Positions 56,842 to 64,000 of a stretch of 64,000 nt of DNA are shown piece after piece. The stretch is from HGM11416 sp964532155 (GTDB lineage: Bacteria; Bacillota; Clostridia; Christensenellales; Borkfalkiaceae), in NCBI GenBank assembly GCA_964532155.1, contig CAZHGN010000002.1:1-64000 (forward strand). Direction: 5' to 3'. Positions within the stretch are counted from its first letter, which is position 1. Each line of letters opens with the position of its first letter. The notes under the pieces were generated by a model. That model was not told where the DNA came from. It did no database searches and saw nothing but the letters and a program-made list of their open reading frames with translations. The translations under genes were made by a program, and so were the position numbers.

Positions 56842-57359
56842 AGTGATATATAATGCAAGTAAAATAGAAGCATAAATAGAACTTTTTCAAAAGTGATTTT
56901 TTGCAAAAAACTCAAGTGCGCGCCTAAAAGCGAGCATTATGTTGCATGTTTGGCGTGTTTTTGCCGCAAAAAAGCAACGAAAGCGTTTGAGTATTGTTTG
57001 GTAAACGGCGCTTCCTACGCAGTAACGGTCGGCGCAATATGCGGCGCAAAACCTAATGCAATATGCGGCGCAACGCCAAATGCGAAGCACGCCGCAAAAC
57101 CAAGCGTAATATGCGCTAACCATTATATATATAACGCGCGTGTAACCGTTTTGTATATACCTATCGTATACGCCGTACGATTAAGCAAGGGCGGCAAAGG
57201 GTATTTGCAATCGGGGCGTGGGGGCGGCAAAACTTTTGGCAAAGCAAAAGGGATGTGCCCGTAAAAACCATAAAAAATCCGGAAAGGCTAGCCTTTCCGT
57301 TCGTCTGCGACGAACGGAATATCCTTTATCGGTTGAAAATAATTTTTTGGAGGAAAATT
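56842..57359. promoter_or_regulatory. Divergent intergenic region with palindromes
   Basis: A 518-bp region. It holds a 16-bp direct repeat GCAATATGCGGCGCAA at 57034-57049 and 57058-57073. A perfect 18-bp palindrome GGAAAGGCTAGCCTTTCC lies at 57281-57298, joined to a CGTTCGTC-TGC-GACGAACG hairpin (57298-57316). The palindromes sit 44-79 bp before the ATG and could be an operator or a leader structure. No promoter is clear. I see no gene in it. Confidence 0.55.
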
Positions 57360-59227
57360 ATGAAAAAAGGCTTATTCAGTGTTATAACGTTATTGTTATC
57401 GCTGACATGTTCCATTGCCTGCTTCGCTTGTATCGGCGTTTCCGACTTTGACGACAGTACGTCCGACAGCAGCGTAGTGGAAGAACACACGCACGAATTT
57501 GACGGCATAGTCGTTACGACTAATCCCACCAAACTCGTTTATACAGCAAAAGAGACCTTTGACATAACCGGCATACAAGTTTCTAAACATTGTACGCTTG
57601 AAGAATGCGAGGGGGAAGAGATTACCGAAGGCGTAACCTTTGAGTATGAAAAAGAAGGAGCGACTTATCTTACCGGCGACATGACCAAGGTTGTAATAAA
57701 GGCGTTGGACTATACGACCGACCTTGCGATAACCGTCAATAAGATCGAGGTTGATTTGCCCGAAGTCGAAGACGTAGAATACACCGGTTCGGCTATTACC
57801 GCTACCGTTCCCGATAGCGATCTTTACGACGTTACCGAAAACGTCGGTGGAACGGCTGTCGGCGAATACGAGGTTAAACTCACTCTTAAAGATTCCGTAA
57901 ACTATAAGTTTAAAGACGTTGAGGGCGCCGTTGCAACCGTTAAGTACAACGTAACCAAAATTTCGAACACGGTTACCTTGGAAGACGTTGCCGCTATCAA
58001 CTGCGGCGGAACGCCTGCTCTCTCCGCAACCGCGTTGCAAGAAGCTGTTATTAGTTACGTATATTCCACGGCGGAAGACGGCGAATACACCGCAACCATA
58101 GAGGGCGGTTTTGTTGAAGGCACTTATTACGTAAAAGCGCTTGCCGCCGAAACCGATAGCTACAAGGCTACTTACTCTGCGGCTAAGAGCTTTACCGTTG
58201 CTCATAAACTCGCTTCGTGGAACACCGAAGGTGCGGACGAAGACGTAGCGCTCTGTAAATGCGGCGCTACCCTTACCGAAAAGTTCAGCAAAAAGGTTAC
58301 CGCGGGCCGTCAAGACGTTGTTTTAACCGCTACGACGAGCGCAATCGTTCTTACCGGCGTAAGCGACTACGCAAGCGTTAAATCTGTCAAATACGGCGAA
58401 ATCTCGCTCGGTACCAATATCGCGAACCTCGATAAGACTGCCGAGGCGCTTGCCGATGCCGTTCACGGCGAACAGAACTTGACCGTTGTCGTTGTCGATT
58501 CTTACGGATTAGATCACACGATCACCGTTCCCGTAACGATCGTAACCGACTCGTTCTCTACTGTTGATGACATCATTGCTAATATAGGCTATCACGTTCA
58601 CGAATCCGGCAAAACGCACGAGGGTAAATATTATACTCTTGCCGGCAATATTAGTTATTCCGGCAACTATGCTTGTTATAAACAAGGTACTACCGATGCA
58701 ATAGGCGGTCAAGGTAACAACCACGGTTTTGCCGGTACGTTTGACGGAAGAAATTATACGATTACCGGCGGTAATTTCTATGGCGGCGGATTATTCGGCG
58801 CGCTGTCTGGTGCGACGGTTAAAAATATTAAGTTTGCACAAGTAAATCCCGTTGGTTGCAACAGAACGCTTATTGCGGCTTCGATTTGGAATTCTGTACT
58901 CGAAAATATCGAGATTAATACTTACACTGCGACAATTACCGATCCCGGTATTTATTTCGGTGTTATATCAAGCGGACATTGCGTTAATTCTACGCTTAAA
59001 GATATCACTATTAATATGGGGGACTCTGTCGTTCCTTGGATATTCGGAAAAGGATTCGGCAACACGGATGCCGGTTCTCTCACATTCGATAACGTCAGCA
59101 TAAAGGCAAAATCAGTCGGTTGTTTGACTATGCATTCAAGTACCGGTGTAAAGCTTTACTTCGGCGACGTATCCGGCGTTAAGTTTAACTTCAGCGGAAC
59201 GGTCATCGATGCACCTGCAGATGAAAT
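57360..59227 (+). CDS. Repetitive beta-helix surface lipoprotein, N-terminal part
   Basis: The first part of a large secreted protein; the gap that follows splits it artificially. MKKGLFSVITLLLSLTCSIACFACIGV is a signal peptide with Cys residues near its end, probably a lipoprotein. Ig-like beta domains come next (TNPTKLVYTAKETFDITGIQVS; VEYTGSAITATVPDSDLYDV). Then a module with RQDVVLTATT and a GLUG-type right-handed beta-helix (GFAGTFDGRNYTITGGNFYGGGLFGALSGATVKNIKF). These are adhesin or glycan-binding folds. ATG 57360 follows GGAGG. It is upstream of a sugar ABC transporter. Function is inferred; I know no enzyme motif in it. Confidence 0.75.
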
Positions 59228-59382
59228 NNNNNNNNNNNNNNNNNNNNNNNNNNNNNNNNNNNNNNNNNNNNNNNNNNNNNNNNNNNNNNNNNNNNNNNNN
59301 NNNNNNNNNNNNNNNNNNNNNNNNNNNCCGGCGTTAAGTTTAACTTCAGCGGAACGGTCATCGATGCACCTGCAGATGAAAT
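59173..59382. other. Artificial gap: 100 N between two identical 55-bp ends
   Basis: 59173-59227 and 59328-59382 are the same 55 bases (ccggcgttaag...cagatgaaat), with 100 N between them (59228-59327). Removing the N and one copy (155 bases) puts the upstream and downstream reading frames in phase without a stop, so the two contigs overlap and the gap is not real. Confidence 0.9.
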
Positions 59383-61849
59383 AATCGATCCTAAAGAAAC
59401 AGGATGGTTCTTTGACCTTACAGAGCCTTGGTCGGAATTCGGCGCTTTAAAAGCGGTAACCCTTGTTTGTGGCGAAACTCAAGTCGATATAACCGAGTAT
59501 GCCGAGCATGTAGCCGAAGGCTCTTCTAACGGAATCGGCTTTACAAGCCTTTCAGAGTACATAACCGAGGCTATGTACAACAAGAGCGCAACGCTGAAGA
59601 TCGAGTTTAACGTCGGCGAAGATAACGTTGCTAAGTTCGATTATAATGTCGGTATCGGCGACGTAAACATAGCCGTAACACTTGACAAAGCACGTCAAGA
59701 CGTTATTTTGGCGGATAGCACGGGAGCAAAGACTACTTTCACTTTGGATCTCGGCGATTATGGTGCCGAAGACTGCACTTTAACAAAAGTTACGTACGGT
59801 TCAGTCGCGCTTGACGTAACCGAAGACGGAAAAGTAACTATAACGGACGCCCTCAAGAACGCTACGCACGGCGAGGCAAACCTTTTGGCTGTTGTTTCTA
59901 AAGAAAGAACCGTTTACTCGATCACCGTTCCCGTAACGATCGTAACCGAAACTTTCTCTACTGTTGATGCTATCATTGCTAATATAGGTTATCACGTTTC
60001 CGCATCCGGCGAAACGCACAAGGGGAAATATTATACTCTTGCCGACAATATTAGTTATTCCGGCAGCTATGCTTGTTATAAACAAGATACTACCGATGCA
60101 ATAGGCGCTCAAGGAAACAACAACGGTTTTGCCGGCACGTTTGACGGAAGAAATTATACGATTACCGGCGGTAATATGTACGGTGGCGGATTATTTGGTG
60201 CTCTGAGCAACGCAACTATAAAAAATATCAAATTCGTTAACGTGAACTTGGTAGGAGTAAACAGAACGCTCATTGCGGCTTCGATTTGGAATTCCATGTT
60301 GGAAAATATTTCAATAACTGCAAGTGCGAACAAGGTAGACGTTCCGGTTCCTCAGTACTATTTTGGTGTAATTGCAAGCGGACACTGTAACGGTGTTACT
60401 TTAAAAGATATTAGCATAGACTTAGGTGCATCTTCCGTTCCTTGGATTTTTGGTAGGGGTAGCGGTAACGGAACCTCAAGCAACTACACGTTCAATAACG
60501 TCCAAATAAAAGCAGCCTCTATTCTTTGCTTGGGCGAGAGTTCTGAGACCGGAGCTGCAAGACTTTATTTCAACCAAGTACCCGGCGTTAAGTTTAACTT
60601 CAGCGGTTCTTCAATCACCGCACCTGCCGGCACCGAGATCGATCCTAAGGCAGAAAACTTCGAGTTTGCACTTTCCGATCCGTGGAGCAAATTCACTGCT
60701 GTAAAATCTGTTTCCATCGTTCTTGGCGATAATGCACCTGTCGTTTTAGAAGTGTCCGATATTAGCATTACTACCGACGGTAAACTTAAATTTTCCGGCA
60801 TTAAAGATCAGCTAACCACTGAAATGTACAACGAAACCGTAACCCTTAAGATCGAGTTTGACGTCGGCGAAGATAACGTTGCTAAGTTCGATTATAAGGT
60901 CAGCGTTGGCGACGTAAACGTAGAAGCAAAACTCACAGATCGTCAAGACGTTATCTTGAAGGATAGTACAGGGGCAAAGACTACGTTCACTCTGAATCTT
61001 GGTGATTACGCAGGCGGTACGCTTGGCGACGTAAGATGTGGAACGAACGTGCTTGAAAAAGCCGCCGACGGCAGTATTAAAACCGACGCGTTGCAGAACG
61101 TTACTCACGGCGAAACCAATCTCACCGCAGTCGTGACCAAGGACGGAGTTATTTACACGCTTACCGTTCCCGTAACGATCGTAACCGAAACTTTCTCTAA
61201 TGTTCGCACGATAATTGATACTATAGGGTACAAGAGTACCGATTCCGGCAAGACGCATGAAGGGAAATATTATACGCTCGCAGGAGATGTTAGTTATAGT
61301 GAAAGTTATAGCGGAAATATTCAACAAACGGGCTTAGGTAACGGCTTTGCAGGCACTTTCGACGGAAGAGATTATACGATTACCGGTGGAAAAATGTACG
61401 GCGGCGGATTATTCGGTTCTTTAGAGGGCGCAACCATTAAAAACATTAAGTTTGTTAATATTGATCCTGTTGGTATAAACAGCACGCTTATAGCAGGCTC
61501 GGCATTTAACACTACGTTCGAAAACATTAGTATTAAAACGTCAATATCGGTTACAGTTACTGGTAACGAATCGGATTTCGTTTTCTTCGGCGTTATTTCA
61601 AGTCATAGAGCTGCAAATCTTACCCTTAAAGATGTTTCTGTCGATATGGGTGAATCCGAAATTCCTTGGATATTCGGTAAGGGCTGGGATAATGCGTCCG
61701 CAAGCAATAGTTTCACTTGCGAAAACGTCGTTATAAATCTTAAATCGCTTAAATGCCTTACAATGAATTCTAATAGTGATGGTTTAATGATTGCCAACAA
61801 TGCGGTTACCGGCATAACGGTTAACGAATCGAGCAAAACAGAAGGCTAA
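59330..61849 (+). CDS. Repetitive beta-helix surface lipoprotein, C-terminal part
   Basis: Continuation of the gene starting at 57360; joined across the artificial gap the product would be about 1444 residues. It contains the rest of module 1 and two more modules: RQDVILADSTGAKTTFTLDLGDYG with GGGLFGALSNATIKNIKF, and RQDVILKDSTGAKTTFTLNLGDYAGG with GGGLFGSLEGATIKNIKF. Modules 1 and 2 are about 410 and 418 residues; module 3 stops after its beta-helix. TVPVTIVTETFS recurs as the junction between the Ig-like and helix parts. No LPxTG or membrane anchor ends it, supporting lipid anchoring at the N-terminus. Confidence 0.75.
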   Translation, partial: GVKFNFSGTVIDAPADEIIDPKETGWFFDLTEPWSEFGALKAVTLVCGETQVDITEYAEHVAEGSSNGIGFTSLSEYITEAMYNKSATLKIEFNVGEDNVAKFDYNVGIGDVNIAVTLDKARQDVILADSTGAKTTFTLDLGDYGAEDCTLTKVTYGSVALDVTEDGKVTITDALKNATHGEANLLAVVSKERTVYSITVPVTIVTETFSTVDAIIANIGYHVSASGETHKGKYYTLADNISYSGSYACYKQDTTDAIGAQGNNNGFAGTFDGRNYTITGGNMYGGGLFGALSNATIKNIKFVNVNLVGVNRTLIAASIWNSMLENISITASANKVDVPVPQYYFGVIASGHCNGVTLKDISIDLGASSVPWIFGRGSGNGTSSNYTFNNVQIKAASILCLGESSETGAARLYFNQVPGVKFNFSGSSITAPAGTEIDPKAENFEFALSDPWSKFTAVKSVSIVLGDNAPVVLEVSDISITTDGKLKFSGIKDQLTTEMYNETVTLKIEFDVGEDNVAKFDYKVSVGDVNVEAKLTDRQDVILKDSTGAKTTFTLNLGDYAGGTLGDVRCGTNVLEKAADGSIKTDALQNVTHGETNLTAVVTKDGVIYTLTVPVTIVTETFSNVRTIIDTIGYKSTDSGKTHEGKYYTLAGDVSYSESYSGNIQQTGLGNGFAGTFDGRDYTITGGKMYGGGLFGSLEGATIKNIKFVNIDPVGINSTLIAGSAFNTTFENISIKTSISVTVTGNESDFVFFGVISSHRAANLTLKDVSVDMGESEIPWIFGKGWDNASASNSFTCENVVINLKSLKCLTMNSNSDGLMIANNAVTGITVNESSKTEG

Positions 61850-62000
61850 CGACCTAACAGCCAAAGCGGCTTTAGGGTAGGCTAACGACCTAACGGCAAA
61901 AGGGTTAACAAAGTAACAAAAACAAATGCAAGGGGCTGCCCCTTAAGTCGGCAGCCCCTTAAAAAAAACGAGGGGCTACTTTTAAATTCGGCAGCCCCTT
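61844..62000 (+). repeat. Direct repeat and twin hairpins before the sugar-binding protein
   Basis: GGCTAACGACCTAAC occurs at 61844-61858 (over the stop codon) and at 61880-61894. AAGGGGCTGCC/GGCAGCCCCTT (61930-61960) is a perfect 11-bp stem, followed by a second, weaker copy AGGGGCT/AGCCCCTT (61971-62000), each followed by an A-run. They lack T-runs on the plus strand and may be mRNA processing or stabilising structures between the beta-helix and transporter genes. Confidence 0.6.
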
Positions 62001-62028
62001 AAAATAAAAACGATAAAAGGTGAACAAG

Positions 62029-63726
62029 ATGAAAAAAGGCAAAACAAAACTTTTAGCATTAGGGCTTGCGACTGTGCTTTCTTTGGGAATGTTCGCGGCT
62101 TGCGGCAACGGCGATATCGGTCAGGAAGCGGGTAATTCTTCCTCCAAAGTAACCGAAATTTCCTTCCGTCAATGGGGTGGTACTGCTTCCAACAGCGATT
62201 GGCTTAAGAATGCAATCAACCGCTTTACCGCGCTCAAGGCGAACGAGTCTTACGAAGATGGCAAAACGGGCGTAAAAATAACGACGGCAACAACCAAGGC
62301 TAACGAATATGCGAGCAGTTTGCCCGAATACGACATACTTCTCGACGAAAACGTCGCCAACGTTTATAATATGCAAACGCGCGGACTTCTCGCCGACATA
62401 AGCGACGTCGTCGGAAAACTCGAAAGCAAGATCGAGCCCCAACTCCTTCCCAAACTCAAGGGCGCAGACGGCAAGTATTACGCTCTTCCGCACTATACTT
62501 ACGACGTAGGTATTTCTTATAACATAGACGTTTTCAAAACGAATAACCTCTATATTGCCGCTCCCGGCGAAACTAACGTAAGAGCATATAAGAGTAGCCT
62601 TGCTGAAAATTCCGTTAACTTTGTTTTAAACGAAAACGTTAAAAAATCGTGCGGCCCCGACGGAAAGACGGGTACTTACGACGACGGTCTGCCTTCCTCG
62701 CTCGAAGAGTTTATCGTTCTTTGCGATTACATTAAAACTCAAAAAGGTTTTAATCCGTTCGCACTCAACACCATAGACGAGGGCGCGGGTTATGCGTTCA
62801 TGCTTATAGAGGCTTTGTGGTCGGGTATGGTCGGAACAAACGCTATGAAGGCGGCTACTTGTAACTTTACAAATACCGCGGTAGAGGTCGTAAAGGACGG
62901 CGCGCTTTCTTTCGACGGCACCTTCCTTAGTACCGGCATTAAAGCGCCTAAAACCGAAACGATTACCATAAGCGAAGAAAACGGATATAAGATGTACGAT
63001 ATGTCCGCTCGTTATTACGCGCTTTCTTTCCTCGAACTTGCGAACAAACAAGGTTGGTTTAAAAACGAAAACTTGACCAACCTCAAAGCCCAAGAATATT
63101 TCGTTCTCGGCGAATACAACGGCGATTCTAAGGATAGATGCGCAATGCTCGTAGACTCTTCTTATTGGTACGGTGAAGCGGTCGCGGCGGGTACTATCGC
63201 TAAATTCACAACGGCGTCGGGCGGCGATGAACCTAAAGTCAGCATTATGCCCACTCCCACTCAACTTCTCGGTCAGGTAACCGAGAATAACGGCAAAGCA
63301 CCCACTATTATCGATACCACTTCAACCCTTTTCGTCAATAAGCGCGTTGAAAAGAATCCCGGTCAGTTTAGGGCGATAAAAGAGTTCATCGAATTCCTTT
63401 ACAGCGATGCGGAACTTAAAGCTTTCACCGAAACGAGCAAACTCACGATTAACATGGATTACGACTACGATGAAACTAAGCTCGGCGAGTTTTATAAAGG
63501 CGTTCTCGCTATCGAAACTGCGGCAGGGGATAAGGTATATACCGCATCCGAAAACTCAAAATATTTGAAGAACAGAGAGTCGTTCTCCCTCATTTGGGGC
63601 GGAAAACTCAACTATTTCGGAAACTATCATAACGGTTCTTACGCCGCGTTGAAGGGCGGAATGACCGCTGAGCAAATTTTTGAAACTACCAGAAGAACTC
63701 AGACCGAGTGGGAACAAATGGCATAA
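62029..63726 (+). CDS. ABC transporter sugar-binding lipoprotein
   Basis: A 565-residue family 1 extracellular solute-binding protein. MKKGKTKLLALGLATVLSLGMFAACGNG is a signal peptide with lipobox FAAC; C25 would be lipidated. The mature protein shows the type I sugar-binding pattern, such as VTEISFRQWGGTASN near the start, KLKGADGKYYALPHYTYDVGISYNIDVF (about residues 145-175) and a C-terminal AIKEFIEFLYSDAELKAFTETS. ATG 62029 follows AAAGG; an in-frame GTG lies 9 bp upstream. It is followed after 5 bp by a permease gene. The sugar is not known. Confidence 0.88.
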   Translation: MKKGKTKLLALGLATVLSLGMFAACGNGDIGQEAGNSSSKVTEISFRQWGGTASNSDWLKNAINRFTALKANESYEDGKTGVKITTATTKANEYASSLPEYDILLDENVANVYNMQTRGLLADISDVVGKLESKIEPQLLPKLKGADGKYYALPHYTYDVGISYNIDVFKTNNLYIAAPGETNVRAYKSSLAENSVNFVLNENVKKSCGPDGKTGTYDDGLPSSLEEFIVLCDYIKTQKGFNPFALNTIDEGAGYAFMLIEALWSGMVGTNAMKAATCNFTNTAVEVVKDGALSFDGTFLSTGIKAPKTETITISEENGYKMYDMSARYYALSFLELANKQGWFKNENLTNLKAQEYFVLGEYNGDSKDRCAMLVDSSYWYGEAVAAGTIAKFTTASGGDEPKVSIMPTPTQLLGQVTENNGKAPTIIDTTSTLFVNKRVEKNPGQFRAIKEFIEFLYSDAELKAFTETSKLTINMDYDYDETKLGEFYKGVLAIETAAGDKVYTASENSKYLKNRESFSLIWGGKLNYFGNYHNGSYAALKGGMTAEQIFETTRRTQTEWEQMA

Positions 63727-63731
63727 GGCAT

Positions 63732-64000
63732 ATGGATATGGTAAACGGCTTACAAGCGAAAAAATCGATTTTCAAAAATAGAGCCAGACGGAAACAGCTG
63801 GGATTTTACTTGCTGTTCTTGGCGTTTCCTATTTTGCACTTTTTGGTTTTTTACGTATATATAAACTTCAACTCGTTCCTTCTTGCGTTTAGGGAATATT
63901 TCGTAGACGAAGAATTGTTTACGTTGACTTTTAAGGGAGCGGGATTCGATAATTTCGTGCAGGGCTTTAAGGTGCTTGCCGACAATTCGAGCGCTATATG
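63732..64000 (+). CDS. ABC sugar transporter permease (cut by window edge)
   Basis: The start of a MalF/UgpA-type permease, 89 residues visible. It has a basic N-terminus (KKSIFKNRARRKQ) and a first membrane segment, LGFYLLFLAFPILHFLVFYVYIN, then an extracellular loop with AFREYFVDEELFTLTFKGAGFDNF, as in the first loop of these permeases. It lies 5 bp after the binding-protein gene. A second permease and perhaps an ATPase should follow outside the window. Confidence 0.8.
   Translation, partial: MDMVNGLQAKKSIFKNRARRKQLGFYLLFLAFPILHFLVFYVYINFNSFLLAFREYFVDEELFTLTFKGAGFDNFVQGFKVLADNSSAI

Overview
The window looks like a chromosome fragment of an uncultured, anaerobic, Gram-positive member of the Clostridia, probably from a gut. 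The evidence is a spoIIGA-sigE pair (endospore programme), a class III (oxygen-sensitive) ribonucleotide reductase, AddAB, YlxM-Ffh, an alpha2 glycyl-tRNA synthetase, strong sigma-A type promoters and many carbohydrate genes. Base composition is moderate. It is a scaffold with two 100-N gaps (40735-40834 and 59228-59327); the second is almost certainly artificial.

Layout. 1-5.9 kb: two tandem GH36 alpha-galactosidase genes (the first cut by the window edge) followed by an isomerase-like, PfkB kinase and class II aldolase operon, which together could take alpha-galactosides to triose phosphates. 6.1-10.1 kb: a ferritin-like protein (minus strand), a GH20-like hexosaminidase and a phosphopantetheinyl transferase. 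10.5-18 kb: the SRP/ribosome-maturation cluster ylxM-ffh-rpsP-khpA-rimM-trmD-(GNAT)-rbgA-rnhB-yraN-rlmL; a GNAT gene sits where rplS normally lies. 18-19.6 kb: SPFH membrane protein plus a ribbon-helix-helix protein. 19.8-26.6 kb: addB-addA. 26.6-32 kb: nrdD with a fused C-terminal redoxin, a thioredoxin reductase, a KDPG-type aldolase and mntP. 32-40.7 kb: pcrA, ligA, a radical SAM/DUF2344 pair and RNase G. 40.8-43.6 kb: a folT-type ECF gene behind a probable tetrahydrofolate riboswitch, a flippase and a LysM protein. 43.9-51.4 kb: a type IIA topoisomerase pair, an acidic unknown protein, a cytidylate-kinase-like protein and class I lysyl-tRNA synthetase. 51.7-55.6 kb: spoIIGA, sigE, glyQS and a small membrane protein. 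55.9-64 kb: an AraC regulator, a very large repetitive beta-helix surface protein split by the artificial gap, and a sugar ABC transporter (binding protein and start of the permease).

The most unusual feature is a dispersed 19-bp element, consensus CTATAGGTCGATTATCGGC, found ten times in both orientations and only between genes. Nine copies overlap or lie within 22 bp after a stop codon. It contains a near-palindrome (GGTCGAT-T-ATCGACC in the best copy), often follows an A-rich/CCGCG flank, lies in the loop of a perfect bidirectional terminator between sigE and glyQS, and appears to supply the stop codons of trmD and rbgA. I do not recognise it as a described element.

Other points of note are the NrdD-redoxin fusion beside a thioredoxin reductase with paired NrdR-like boxes, the riboswitch with an extra inserted hairpin, a 293-bp identical block shared by the two GH36 genes, the artificial gap that splits a protein of about 1444 residues, and a Gly/Tyr-rich disordered linker in PcrA. 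No CRISPR array, rRNA, tRNA, prophage or intact insertion sequence was found.
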